Assembly: GCA_942491975.1 (NCBI GenBank)
Contig: CALOCY010000004.1
Span: forward strand, 682,001-746,000
Length of the DNA stretch: 64,000 nucleotides
Reading direction: 5' to 3'
Source of the DNA: CALOCY01 sp942491975
GTDB lineage: Bacteria > Bacteroidota > Bacteroidia > Bacteroidales > Prolixibacteraceae
The translations under genes were made by a program, and so were the position numbers. Of this stretch, positions 16,183 to 25,430 are shown piece by piece. Every line of letters starts with the position of its first letter. Position 1 is the stretch's first letter. The notes beneath the pieces are model-generated. The model was not told where the DNA came from and ran no database searches. It saw only the letters and a list, made by a program, of their open reading frames with translations.

Positions 16183-17366
16183 CAGGCTAACTGTATGGTT
16201 TTAAGCTCAATTTTTTCACGGTCGGCAATGCCCAGTTTGTACTCTTCGGCAAGCAACATGAATGTATTATAGCGGGGAGTATCCTCTTTCTGCTTGCCCT
16301 CTTCGATGCGTTTTTTTACAACTAAATCATGTGCAGTGCGGTCAACAGCAACCGGGTCAGACCCCACCATTATTGTTTTGTAGTTGCAGAAAAACTGTGG
16401 GACAGCACTTGGCCCACCGTTGTAACAGCCTTTGATGCCGTCAACAATATTGAGGACAACTTTATCCCTGATAGGCGGAAAAGCGCATACCTGTGCGCAG
16501 GTCTCTGACCACAGTGGTTTGTGCAATCGCCCGGTATTGGATATAGAGCCGTATGCCAAATTTTTCAGGCAAAGGGTTACTGTATTCCCAGCATTTTTCA
16601 GAATCGGGACATTAATAATTTTATCAACCTCCTGTGTGCATATTTTTGAAAAATAGGAGTATTTTCCCCCGTTAACCATGTAGGGAATGGTGTAATTGTC
16701 ATACTCTCCCTCAACATCGGCCCAATAATACCACTCCTTATCAATCATCTTCTCGCCATACAATACCCCGTCTTTATCATAAAATCCCCCTTCGGCATCC
16801 TGTTGTTCGGTACCCCTGATTTTTATACCGGGATAATTCTCTTGTGTAAAGCCCACTTCATGAAGTTGCATCTCCCGACGATCCCATATTACAATATGTT
16901 CTTTGGGTACCCCTGCCAGCTCCAATTGTTTAATTATCGACCGTACCACTTCATGGCTGGTTGAGAGCTGTTTGCCTGCAACCGGATTCACTTTTAACCC
17001 GATTACTTCACCGGGTGATACAAATTGGAGCCATGCTTTTTTTAGCTCTTTCTCACCGGTTAGTTCTAGCATCGATGCCTCAAGCATTTTGTAAGCAATA
17101 TCTTCGTTGATTACATTTTCGGCAACACATTCAGGGTGGTCAACCTTTACCACTTTCCCGGGATACTTTCCGGGAAGGGAATCTTTCGTGCGGGGTATTT
17201 TTAACGCTTCATCAATGTTGGTTTTTGGTGTTGCCGGTTTCTTTTTCTCTTCTTGTGCTAAAGCCGGGGCTGCTGCAATTAATGGGGTAACGGCTGCCCC
17301 GATACCACCTGCGGTTATCAATTTAAAGAAGTTTCTACGGTTGTTTGGTCTCTCTTTCTTTGTCAT
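16182..17366 (-). CDS. Tat-exported DUF362-domain protein
   Basis: 394 residues. The N-terminus carries a twin-arginine signal (NNRRNFFKL, hydrophobic stretch, APALAQ). The mature DUF362 region includes GEVIGLKVNP, IVIWDRRE, KIINVPILKNAG, LCLKNLAYGSISN and GSDPVAVDRTAHDLV. Many DUF362 proteins carry ferredoxin clusters or act on Fe-S/metal cofactors, but no CxxCxxC is present here. A Tat signal implies it folds, perhaps with a cofactor, before export. Divergent from tetR with 230 bp between; coupled to the DUF6599 gene behind it. Confidence 0.85.
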   Translation of the reverse strand: MTKKERPNNRRNFFKLITAGGIGAAVTPLIAAAPALAQEEKKKPATPKTNIDEALKIPRTKDSLPGKYPGKVVKVDHPECVAENVINEDIAYKMLEASMLELTGEKELKKAWLQFVSPGEVIGLKVNPVAGKQLSTSHEVVRSIIKQLELAGVPKEHIVIWDRREMQLHEVGFTQENYPGIKIRGTEQQDAEGGFYDKDGVLYGEKMIDKEWYYWADVEGEYDNYTIPYMVNGGKYSYFSKICTQEVDKIINVPILKNAGNTVTLCLKNLAYGSISNTGRLHKPLWSETCAQVCAFPPIRDKVVLNIVDGIKGCYNGGPSAVPQFFCNYKTIMVGSDPVAVDRTAHDLVVKKRIEEGKQKEDTPRYNTFMLLAEEYKLGIADREKIELKTIQLA

Positions 17367-17524
17367 GATTATATAGTTAGGTTCCTGTGATTTTTTTAAA
17401 CAACATAAAGATATAATAATTCATGAAATAGCTTTCAGCCTTTTGATGACGGATAATTTTGATGGTGGTGAAAGCACTATTTTTTTACATAAAAACCCGG
17501 TTAAGGAAAATTTAACACAAAAAA

Positions 17525-17557
17525 TTTGGTGAAGTGTATTTTTGTTTTTTATATTTG
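17525..17557 (+). promoter_or_regulatory. Promoter of the tetR-ABC export operon
   Basis: TTTG at 17525-17528, a 21-bp spacer, then TATATTTG at 17550-17557: an exact Bacteroidota -33/-7 (TAnnTTTG) promoter, 40 bp before the tetR start. Confidence 0.8.
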
Positions 17558-17559
17558 AA

Positions 17560-17573
17560 TGACCGTTTGGTCA
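17560..17573. promoter_or_regulatory. TetR-type operator
   Basis: TGACC-GTTT-GGTCA, a perfect 5+5 dyad typical of TetR-family operators, starting 2 bp after the -7 box and overlapping the expected transcription start. It predicts autorepression of the operon. Confidence 0.78.
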
Positions 17574-17596
17574 ATAATAAAAAACAGAAATAAAAC

Positions 17597-18175
17597 ATGC
17601 CACGTTCAAAAGAACAATTTGAAAAGATACGAAGAGAAAGAAGGGCGTTGATTGAAAACACGGCGCTTCAACTGTTTGCAAAGCACGGATATCACTCTAC
17701 GTCCATCAATATGATTGCAACAGCAGCAGGTATATCAAAAGGGTTGCTCTACAACTATTTCGAGAGCAAGGAAGCCCTTATAAAAGGTATTGTGATTGAC
17801 GGGATGAAGCTGATGTTGGAACACTTTAATCCTAACAAAGACGGATTTCTGTCTGATGATGAAATGTTGCTCTACATTGAGCAGTTTTTTAAAATGACAG
17901 ATGAACACAAGGAGTACCTGAAATTGTATTTCTCAGTTATGGTGCAGCAGGGGGTTTTTGGCCTTGTTGAAAAAGAGGTGTGGGAAGTAGTGGAACCTGT
18001 TATGCAAATAGCACACAATTATTTTGAACGGCACGGCAGTAAAAACCCGATGGCTGATATGCGCCTCTTTAATTCGATGCTTGATGGCATTGCCATGAAT
18101 TATGTGTTTGATCCGGATAACTTTCCGCTGGAAGCAGTAAAAGAGCGGGTTATTGAAATTTATAAGAAACAGTAG
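17597..18175 (+). CDS. TetR/AcrR-family repressor
   Basis: 192 residues. The N-terminal TetR helix-turn-helix spans about residues 14-58 (NTALQLFAKHGYHSTSINMIA, then GISKGLLYNYFESKEAL). The C-terminal all-helical ligand domain is unique, with no recognisable ligand class. Promoter and operator lie just upstream, so autoregulation is likely. It is the first gene of a tightly packed operon: the LolA-like gene begins 2 bp after its stop, so its inducer is probably the exported cargo. Confidence 0.93.
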   Translation: MPRSKEQFEKIRRERRALIENTALQLFAKHGYHSTSINMIATAAGISKGLLYNYFESKEALIKGIVIDGMKLMLEHFNPNKDGFLSDDEMLLYIEQFFKMTDEHKEYLKLYFSVMVQQGVFGLVEKEVWEVVEPVMQIAHNYFERHGSKNPMADMRLFNSMLDGIAMNYVFDPDNFPLEAVKERVIEIYKKQ

Positions 18176-18177
18176 TT

Positions 18178-18945
18178 ATGAAACGAATGAAACTAAAAAT
18201 AGGGATGCTGTTTATTGCAATACTATGTTCGGCGTATCTGTTTGCCCAAGATAGTGAACCCACAGCCAGAGAAATTGTAGAGAAGTCATATTACAAAATG
18301 CGGGGTAAAACCAGCATCTCCGAAATGACGGTGAAGATTGTACGCCCGAAGTGGGAACGGACAATCTCCATGAAAGGATGGAGCAACGGGAAGGATTTTT
18401 CGTTGATATACATCACTGCCCCGGCCAAAGAAAAAGGACAGGTATTTCTGAAACGGCATAAAGAGATGTGGAACTGGGTGCCGTCCATTGAACGGATGAT
18501 AAAAATTCCCCCGTCAATGATGATGCAGTCGTGGATGGGTTCGGACATGACCAATGATGATATTGTGAAAGAGTCGTCAATTATTGATGATTACGACCAT
18601 ACTGTTTTGGCATCAGATACCATAGATGGCTATTCTTGCTGGAAGATAGAATTGATACCCCATGAAGATGCCCCGGTCATTTGGGGAAGGATTATTACCT
18701 GGATAAGTAAGCAGTACTATTTCCCCTTGAAGAATGAGTACTATGATGAAGATGAATATTTGATCAACAAGGAGACATTATCGAAGATAAAAGACGTTGG
18801 AGACCGTACAATACCAACATACTATGAGATTATTCCGGTGCAGAAAAAAGGGCAAAAAACCATTATGGAATTTACCGCGGTAAAATTCAATGTGCCGATT
18901 AAAGAATCGTTCTTTTCTATCCAGAATATGAAAAGGGTCAGATAA
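18178..18945 (+). CDS. LolA-like outer-membrane lipoprotein-sorting family protein (exported)
   Basis: 255 residues with a Sec signal peptide (IGMLFIAILCSAYLFAQ). The mature domain fits the periplasmic LolA-like fold of PF17131: VEKSYYKMRGKTSISEMTV, repeated beta strands, and the conserved WNWVPSIERMIKIPPSMM block followed by GSDMTNDDIV. Such proteins have a half-barrel that can carry a lipid or hydrophobic molecule across the periplasm. In this operon they pair with FtsX-type permeases and a beta-barrel. Probably a periplasmic shuttle rather than the general lipoprotein chaperone LolA. Confidence 0.85.
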   Translation: MKRMKLKIGMLFIAILCSAYLFAQDSEPTAREIVEKSYYKMRGKTSISEMTVKIVRPKWERTISMKGWSNGKDFSLIYITAPAKEKGQVFLKRHKEMWNWVPSIERMIKIPPSMMMQSWMGSDMTNDDIVKESSIIDDYDHTVLASDTIDGYSCWKIELIPHEDAPVIWGRIITWISKQYYFPLKNEYYDEDEYLINKETLSKIKDVGDRTIPTYYEIIPVQKKGQKTIMEFTAVKFNVPIKESFFSIQNMKRVR

Positions 18946-18972
18946 GGCAAACTGTACTTAAACAGATAAATT

Positions 18973-20193
18973 ATGGGAACTGAATTTAAGCTGGCCTGGA
19001 GAAACCTTTGGAGAAACAAGCGACGTACATTGATTACTGTCGCCTCTATCTTCATCGGGGTACTGCTATCGGCATGCATGACCTCGATGCAGGAAGGATC
19101 GTACACGAAAATGGTTGACAATGTAGTGCAGTTTTATTCGGGATATATTCAGGTGCACAACGAAGAGTACTGGGATAACAAAACGATCAACAATACTTTT
19201 GAATATAGCGATTCACTGGTGAATATTATCCAAAAAATACCACAGGTAGAAAGCGTAGTGCCACGCCTTGAAAACTTTGCCCTGGCATCGTCCGAAGATA
19301 TTACCAAAGGTGTTATGGTGCTGGGAATTTCGCCTGAAAACGAAAACAAGGTTACCGGGCTTAAAGGGAAGCTTATAGCGGGAGATTACTTGCAACAAAA
19401 CGATAAAGGGCTTTTGTTATCGGAAATGCTTGCTAAATTCCTAAAGTTATCGGTTAATGATACACTGGTGATGATAGGGCAGGGGTATCATGGAATAAAT
19501 GCCGCAGGTAAATATCCCGTTAGGGGTATTATTAAACACTCGTCACCCGAGCTAAACAAACGGATGGTTTACATGGAATTAAAGAATTGCCAGGAGTACT
19601 ATTCTGCGGATAACCTTGTAAGCTCGCTGGTGTTGATGGTGGAAGACCAGGATGCTATGAAAAAAGCGATGCACTCCCTGAAAAAGGATATCTTAACTCC
19701 TTATTCGGTGATGAACTGGATGGATATGCAGCCCGAAATTGTACAGGCCATTCAGGGCGACCGTGCCCAGGGGGTTGTTATGAAAGCGATCCTTTATGTT
19801 GTCATATTTTTTGGGATACTGGGAACAATAATGATGATGGTAGCCGAGCGTTACCGCGAATTTGGGGTAATGGTGGCTGTGGGAATGCAAAAAATGCGCC
19901 TGTCACGTATCTTATGGTTCGAAACGCTGTTTATCGGGTTGACAGGGGTATTCTCCGGTTTGATTATAAGCATTCCTGCCCTCGTCTTCTTTCACTACAA
20001 CCCGATTCCGTTTACGGGGGAAATAGCTGAAATGATGATAAAATACGGATGGGAACCCTTTATGTTTTTCTCATTAATACCCAAAGTTTTTTATAATCAG
20101 ATACTTGTGATTTTTGTTATAACAATGGCTGTTGCTATTTATCCGGTGATTATGGCATACCGGATTCAGGCAATGAAAGCCATACGGGGCTAA
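18973..20193 (+). CDS. FtsX/LolE-type ABC transporter permease, first subunit
   Basis: 406 residues. One N-terminal membrane helix (about 18-38, after the WRNLWRNKRRT motif), a large periplasmic MacB-PCD-like domain (about 40-270), and three C-terminal helices (FtsX domain; ILYVVIFFGILGTIMMMVAERYREFGVM...). This is the LolC/E/MacB topology used for mechanotransmission on periplasmic substrates rather than channel transport. It shares its opening motif with the next gene, so the pair likely forms a heterodimer with the ATPase at 21479. Confidence 0.92.
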   Translation: MGTEFKLAWRNLWRNKRRTLITVASIFIGVLLSACMTSMQEGSYTKMVDNVVQFYSGYIQVHNEEYWDNKTINNTFEYSDSLVNIIQKIPQVESVVPRLENFALASSEDITKGVMVLGISPENENKVTGLKGKLIAGDYLQQNDKGLLLSEMLAKFLKLSVNDTLVMIGQGYHGINAAGKYPVRGIIKHSSPELNKRMVYMELKNCQEYYSADNLVSSLVLMVEDQDAMKKAMHSLKKDILTPYSVMNWMDMQPEIVQAIQGDRAQGVVMKAILYVVIFFGILGTIMMMVAERYREFGVMVAVGMQKMRLSRILWFETLFIGLTGVFSGLIISIPALVFFHYNPIPFTGEIAEMMIKYGWEPFMFFSLIPKVFYNQILVIFVITMAVAIYPVIMAYRIQAMKAIRG

Positions 20194-20220
20194 TTTTTTA
20201 ATGCATTAAATAGTACAATT

Positions 20221-21438
20221 ATGGTTTGGTCAATAGCCTGGAGAAATATCTGGAGAAACCGTGTCAGGAGCTGGGTTGTGATAGCATCGCTGACTGTAGG
20301 GATGTTTGCAGGGGTATTCTCTTCTACATTTATGCAGGGCATGATAGAACAGCGCTTGCGGGCGGGCATTGAAATAGAAGTGTCCCACATACAGGTACAT
20401 CATCAAAAATTCAGGGAAGCCAATGATTTTCAATATCAAATTACAAATCAGAGAGAGATCTGTAATACAATAAAAGAGATACCGGAAGTAGACGGTGTCA
20501 GCCCCCGGTTGGCCATACAGGGAATGGCAGCATCGGCTGAGACAGGCACGGGGGTTACGGTTAAAGGAATTGAGCCCTGGGAAGAGGTGAAAGTAACCAA
20601 CCTGTATACCCGGTTGCATGAAGGAAAATGGTTTGAAGGGGTACGCCGCAACCCGGTGGTGATAGGACAAAAACTGGCCGACAAACTAAAAATACGGTTA
20701 AGATCGAAGCTGGTGGTGACTTTTCAGGATGCCGAAGGAAACATTACAGGGGCAGCATTTAAAGTGTGTGGTATCTATAAAACATCAAACAGTGTATTTG
20801 ATGAAACAAATGTATTTGTCAGAAATAAAGATCTGATCCGGGTATCGGGAATGCCCGGTGATGCTGTGCATGAAATAGTGGTGCATACCGGTGATCAGGA
20901 AAAAGTGGCTGAGATTACTAGGGTGCTGACTGAAAAACTTCCTGAATATGAGGTGATGTCGTGGGATAAGATACAACCCGAATTGGGGATGTTAATAGGA
21001 ATGGGCAACAAATTCATGATGATTTTTGTGATGATCATTCTCCTGGCACTTGGCTTTGGGGTGGTAAATACAATGCTGATGGCTGTTTTGGAACGGGTGA
21101 AAGAGATCGGTATGCTGATGGCCATTGGCATGCAGCGTAAGCGGGTGTTTTTTATGATAATGCTTGAAACGATATTACTCTGTGTTGTAGGGGGTGTTAT
21201 AGGGATTATGCTGGCATTGGGGGCAACAAAAATGCTTGCCCGTTCGGGAATTGACCTCTCCATGTGGGCTAAAGGCTTTGAGCAGATGGGGTACGATAGT
21301 ATTGTGTATCCGGTGATTGATGTATCACAGGTTACCTGGATTATTATACTGGTAGTGATTACCGGCATTGTTGCGGCCATTTACCCGGCACGGAAAGCAT
21401 TGAAATACAACCCGGCTGATGCTATCAGGACAGAATAG
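20221..21438 (+). CDS. FtsX/LolC-type ABC transporter permease, second subunit
   Basis: 405 residues with the same plan as its neighbour: WRNIWRNRVRSW, N-terminal helix, periplasmic domain with VDGVSPRLAIQGMA, then three helices in the FtsX region (ILLALGFGVVNTMLMAVLERVKEIGMLMAIGM). The two permeases are clearly diverged paralogues. The gene is 27 bp after the first permease and 40 bp before the ATPase. Confidence 0.92.
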   Translation: MVWSIAWRNIWRNRVRSWVVIASLTVGMFAGVFSSTFMQGMIEQRLRAGIEIEVSHIQVHHQKFREANDFQYQITNQREICNTIKEIPEVDGVSPRLAIQGMAASAETGTGVTVKGIEPWEEVKVTNLYTRLHEGKWFEGVRRNPVVIGQKLADKLKIRLRSKLVVTFQDAEGNITGAAFKVCGIYKTSNSVFDETNVFVRNKDLIRVSGMPGDAVHEIVVHTGDQEKVAEITRVLTEKLPEYEVMSWDKIQPELGMLIGMGNKFMMIFVMIILLALGFGVVNTMLMAVLERVKEIGMLMAIGMQRKRVFFMIMLETILLCVVGGVIGIMLALGATKMLARSGIDLSMWAKGFEQMGYDSIVYPVIDVSQVTWIIILVVITGIVAAIYPARKALKYNPADAIRTE

Positions 21439-21478
21439 GTGATAAAAACAAATTTTTAACGATATAAACTTACAGGTC

Positions 21479-22165
21479 ATGAGTGTTTTAGATATAACGA
21501 ACCTTCATAAAATATACCACGAGACAGAAGTTGAAGTACATGCTGTAAATGGTGTTAACCTCAGTTTTGAGGAGGGGGAATTTGCCGCAATTGTAGGTCC
21601 TTCGGGATCGGGAAAAACGACCCTGCTAAATATGATTGGAGGATTGGATCTGCCTACTGAGGGTAAAATTGTGATTGATGGCACCAACCTGAGCGGATTA
21701 AAATCATCACAACTGATCGACTTCAGGTTGCACAATATCGGGTTTGTATTTCAGGCCTACAACCTGCTTCCTGTATTAACGGCCAAAGAAAATGTCGAAT
21801 TTATTATGCAGATGCAGGGAAAGCTGAAAAGTGAACGTGAAAAACGCACAAAGGAACTCTTAACGGCAGTCGGTTTGGGAGAACGCATAAACAGCCGTCC
21901 CGCACAACTCTCGGGTGGGCAACAACAGCGTATTGCTGTGGCAAGGGCATTGGCCTCAAAACCCAAATTTGTACTGGCCGATGAGCCTACGGCTAATCTC
22001 GATTCAAAATCGACTGAGAATTTGCTGGATATTATGGAAGAGCTGAACAGAAAAGAGCACATTACATTCATCTTTTCGACCCACGATGCCCGGGTGGTAA
22101 AAAAAGCACACCGGGTAATTACCATTGAAGACGGAAAAATAATTTCAGACGAACGTAAGTCATAA
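21479..22165 (+). CDS. ABC transporter ATPase (LolD/MacB class)
   Basis: 228 residues. Walker A GPSGSGKTT, Q-loop near FVFQAYNLLP, signature LSGGQQQRIAVARAL, Walker B VLADEPTANLD, and H-loop STHD are all intact. It belongs to the LolD/MacB/FtsE class that partners with FtsX-type permeases, consistent with the two preceding genes. Confidence 0.95.
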   Translation: MSVLDITNLHKIYHETEVEVHAVNGVNLSFEEGEFAAIVGPSGSGKTTLLNMIGGLDLPTEGKIVIDGTNLSGLKSSQLIDFRLHNIGFVFQAYNLLPVLTAKENVEFIMQMQGKLKSEREKRTKELLTAVGLGERINSRPAQLSGGQQQRIAVARALASKPKFVLADEPTANLDSKSTENLLDIMEELNRKEHITFIFSTHDARVVKKAHRVITIEDGKIISDERKS

Positions 22166-22169
22166 TGCA

Positions 22170-22892
22170 ATGAATTTTAAAAGATACAAAATACATATAT
22201 TGCTGTTTATAATCTATGTCCCGTTTATCCTCTGTTTTGGATTATTTCCCGGGAAACCATTCTATAACAAATCATTTTCGGTAAGTGATCCCTGTAGTAT
22301 TGTTGATGAAAGGACAGACAGGTATCCGTGCCTTTCAGCATTGGAAGAGCAGGTCCTGGATGAGATCAACTTGTTGAGGAAAGATCCGGCAGGGTATGCA
22401 ACGTATGTGAAGGAGGTCAGAAAATATTACAAAAAAGAATTTCTGAGCTATCCCGGGGAGGTGATGCTTCGGACTAAAGAGGGGGTGAAAGCTGTTGATG
22501 AGTGTTTTCGGGAACTGAAAAAGACAAAACCGCTGACAACACTTACTCCCAAAAGAGGGCTGACACAAGCTGCACGTGACCATGTACGCGACCAAAGTAT
22601 GAGTGGAAAAATTGGCCATCCGGGCAGTGATAAAAGTACCCCGTTTGAGCGAATGGACAGGTATGGCAAGTGGAACGGTATTGCCGCAGAAAATATCGAT
22701 TACAGGAATAATATTGCCCGAAGGATTGTGCTCTCATTTTTGATTGATGATGGGGTGACGGGGAGGGAACACCGAAAAAATTTGTTGAATGAAAAATTCA
22801 ATTATGCAGGTATAGCATGTGGGACACATCCAAAATACGACAATATGTGTGTGGTTGATTTTGCAGGTGAATATACTGATGATAAAAATTAA
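22170..22892 (+). CDS. CAP/SCP-domain exported protein
   Basis: 240 residues. An N-terminal hydrophobic signal or anchor (about 6-26) precedes a CAP domain (about 55-235): EQVLDEINLLRKDPAGYA, LTPKRGLTQAARDHV, GHPGSDKSTPFERMDRYG, AENIDY, GREHRKNLLN and the FNYAGIACGTH strand. CAP proteins bind sterols or lipids in eukaryotes; bacterial roles are less clear. Its place 4 bp after the ATPase and before a porin-like gene hints at a role with the same hydrophobic cargo. Confidence 0.88.
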   Translation: MNFKRYKIHILLFIIYVPFILCFGLFPGKPFYNKSFSVSDPCSIVDERTDRYPCLSALEEQVLDEINLLRKDPAGYATYVKEVRKYYKKEFLSYPGEVMLRTKEGVKAVDECFRELKKTKPLTTLTPKRGLTQAARDHVRDQSMSGKIGHPGSDKSTPFERMDRYGKWNGIAAENIDYRNNIARRIVLSFLIDDGVTGREHRKNLLNEKFNYAGIACGTHPKYDNMCVVDFAGEYTDDKN

Positions 22893-22905
22893 TGGTAATC
22901 TCTCA

Positions 22906-24069
22906 ATGAGAACATTTTTTATTGCGATACTACTATTTGTTACCTGTTTGCCGGGAGCATGGTCGCAAGAGCGTAACTGGACATTGAATGGTTATGTGAA
23001 AGATATGCACTCGTTTTACTTCTTCGGTTACGAGGATATTCCGGATATGAATTACAATATGGTACACAACCGGTTAAATTTTAAATGGTTTACCTCCGAT
23101 AAAATCACTGTAGTGGCAGAATTGCGTAACCGTCTTATTATTGGAAATATTTTGGAAGATCCCTACGGATATATATTCAGGCAATATATCAATACCGATA
23201 ATGGTTATGTTGACCTTGGAGGGATTGTTGCCGAAGGTGATCAATGGTTGTTGCATTCGATGATTGATCGGATTTATATTGATTACAGTGGATCGAACTG
23301 GCAACTGCGTATCGGACGGCAACGGGTAAACTGGGGCATGAACCTGGTGTGGAACCCCAATGATGTGTTTAACTCGTTCTCCTATTTTGACTTTGACTAC
23401 GAAGAGCGTCCGGGAACTGATGCGGTTAAATTTACCTTCTATCCGGGTACCGTGTCGTCGGGGGAGATTGTATATCAGTTTGGGGATAATGCCGACGAAA
23501 TGGCCTTGGCCGGCCGGTACCGGACAACGGTTAATAATTACGATATCCAGTTTTTAGGAGGTTGGGTAGGTAAGGATCTGGTAATTGGTACAGGATGGGC
23601 AGGAGACATCAAAGGTGCCGGGTTCAGGGGGGAGGTAACCTTTTTTGAACCCCGAAACAGTGTTGTTGATTCCGAAAGTGCTGTTGTGGCATCGCTGTCA
23701 GCTGACTATGCGTTTAGAAACAGTCTTTATCTGCATAGCGGTGTATTGTTCAATAGTACCGGTGAATCCGGTAAGGCCGCGGGAATTAACCTGTTCTCGG
23801 ATCAGGATCTGTCACCTAAAATGTTATCAATAGCCAGGTACTCACTCTTTTTTCAATCGACATATAGGTTTACCCCGCTGTTAAATGGGGGCGTAAGCAG
23901 TATCATAAATCCCAATGACGGGTCGTGGTTTATGAACCCTTCATTAACCTGTTCGATAACCAATAATATCGACTTTTACTTTAGCGGACAGCTCTTTTTT
24001 GGGGATGAAGGGACTGAATTTGGCGATGTGGGCAAGGCGTTGTATGCAAGGGTGAAATGGAGTTTTTAA
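22906..24069 (+). CDS. Outer-membrane beta-barrel protein, DUF1302-like
   Basis: The start is set at ATG 22906, giving a clean signal peptide (MRTFFIAILLFVTCLPGAWSQ) 13 bp after the CAP stop; in-frame ATGs at 22819 and 22879 would overlap the CAP gene. The 387-residue product alternates beta strands and ends in a C-terminal Phe (RVKWSF), typical of barrels inserted by BAM. Motifs such as IYIDYSGSNWQLRIGRQRVNWG resemble DUF1302/alginate-export-like porins. Last gene of the TetR operon and probable outer-membrane exit or anchor. Confidence 0.78.
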   Translation: MRTFFIAILLFVTCLPGAWSQERNWTLNGYVKDMHSFYFFGYEDIPDMNYNMVHNRLNFKWFTSDKITVVAELRNRLIIGNILEDPYGYIFRQYINTDNGYVDLGGIVAEGDQWLLHSMIDRIYIDYSGSNWQLRIGRQRVNWGMNLVWNPNDVFNSFSYFDFDYEERPGTDAVKFTFYPGTVSSGEIVYQFGDNADEMALAGRYRTTVNNYDIQFLGGWVGKDLVIGTGWAGDIKGAGFRGEVTFFEPRNSVVDSESAVVASLSADYAFRNSLYLHSGVLFNSTGESGKAAGINLFSDQDLSPKMLSIARYSLFFQSTYRFTPLLNGGVSSIINPNDGSWFMNPSLTCSITNNIDFYFSGQLFFGDEGTEFGDVGKALYARVKWSF

Positions 24070-24076
24070 TCAATAG

Positions 24077-24100
24077 GCAATGAAAAATGAACAATAAGAC
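24077..24100. repeat. Dispersed intergenic repeat, copy 1
   Basis: Contains AATGAAAAATGAACAATAAG, also found (slightly diverged) at 26386-26411 and 38048-38080. The remaining gap to 24304 is degenerate, low-complexity sequence with TACTTATGCACTCATGCAC-type near-repeats and no gene. Confidence 0.5.
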
Positions 24101-24304
24101 ACAAGAATCAGGATTCAAAAACCAAGACAAAAAAGTTCTTTTCCTTGTAAGGAGATGGATTTAGGGTGAGAGATTATCCGTTCTCTGGTTTTCGGTCTTA
24201 CTTTTGTACTTATGCACTCATGCACTTTTTTGAACTCACCAATCACATAAGATCTGGATATCTTACAGCTAAAATATACCCGGCTTCAAGATATAGTGTC
24301 CAAT

Positions 24305-25405
24305 CTAATTTTTCAGTGCTTTAACGGTATCCCGTACAATCTGCTTCATTTTTTCGTATTGCGCCTCCATGCTTTGCAACAACTTGTACTGTGCACGGGT
24401 ACGCACTAAATTATGGCCAGCTGATTTTACCTTATAGTAATTGTCCCCGTCAATGTAATCCATCAGAAAACGCAACACCTGCTCATATGTAATATATTTG
24501 GCCGAAAATGCCAGATACTCGATCTCTTTATCGGTAAGGAACGGGATGGTCTCTTCCAGGTAACCTTCGGTATATGCACGAAATATCTCAATATCCATCG
24601 AAACATTATCAAGGTTGGTATCGTCTTCAAGACCGGTGTTGGTGTAGGAACGCATGGCATCGCCAAAATCGTTAAGGACAGTGCTGTTCAGTACCGTATC
24701 GAGATCGATTACACAAAGCACATCGCCTTTTTGATCGAACAGGATATTGTTGATTTTTGTATCGTTATGAGTAACACGGGTAGGGATAACCCCGTTTTCA
24801 ACAAGTTCCCAAAAATACAGCATCTCCTCGCGGCGTCCTTCAATCCATTGAATTGCTTCTGCTATCTCTGCTTTGCGGTTGACAGGGTCTTTGGCTAATA
24901 CTTCATCCCACTGTTTAAAACGGTAACGTATATTGTGAAAACCGGGAAGGATATCCGAAAGCGGTGCTTTCAGGTCGGCTACCTGTGCCTGGAATTTTCC
25001 GATACCTTTTCCTCCGGCCTTTGCCAGCTCAGGTGTTTCGGCTGCTTGGTAGGCAACAGTATCTTCGATAAATGTACATGCTGCCCAGAATTCATCTTCC
25101 TGGTCTTTGTAGTACAGTTTTCCATCAATAGCCGGAACAACCGTTAGTGCTTCACGCATGGGATTGCCACCTGCTGATTCAACTTTCTTTTTAATGTGTG
25201 TGGTAACCTTGTGGATGTTCTCCATCATGGCCGGCACATCGGTAAAAATGTTTTTATTCTTGCGTTGAAGAATGTAATTGGGGGTTTCCTTGCCGGTTGT
25301 TACCATAAATGTGTCGTTGATAAAGCCTTCCCCCAAAGGCTTAACGTCCTGAACTTCCCCTTCAAGTTGGAATTGGGCAGCAATGCAATTAAGATTATTT
25401 TCCAT
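24305..25405 (-). CDS. Aminoglycoside-phosphotransferase-fold sugar kinase, N-acetylhexosamine 1-kinase-like
   Basis: 366 residues with an APH/choline-kinase fold: nucleotide-binding loop region LGEGFINDTFMV, catalytic loop THNDTKINNILFD and metal site VIDLDTV. The overall pattern (DVPAMMENIHKVTTHI, VLNDFGDAMRSYTNT) resembles NahK, which makes N-acetylhexosamine 1-phosphate. The next gene, 25 bp upstream in the same operon, is a sugar-1-phosphate nucleotidyltransferase and the divergent gene is a sugar transporter, fitting a salvage route to UDP-sugars. Substrate identity is inferred from context. Confidence 0.78.
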   Translation of the reverse strand: MENNLNCIAAQFQLEGEVQDVKPLGEGFINDTFMVTTGKETPNYILQRKNKNIFTDVPAMMENIHKVTTHIKKKVESAGGNPMREALTVVPAIDGKLYYKDQEDEFWAACTFIEDTVAYQAAETPELAKAGGKGIGKFQAQVADLKAPLSDILPGFHNIRYRFKQWDEVLAKDPVNRKAEIAEAIQWIEGRREEMLYFWELVENGVIPTRVTHNDTKINNILFDQKGDVLCVIDLDTVLNSTVLNDFGDAMRSYTNTGLEDDTNLDNVSMDIEIFRAYTEGYLEETIPFLTDKEIEYLAFSAKYITYEQVLRFLMDYIDGDNYYKVKSAGHNLVRTRAQYKLLQSMEAQYEKMKQIVRDTVKALKN

Positions 25406-25430
25406 AGTTCAATAAATTTTAAACAGTTTC

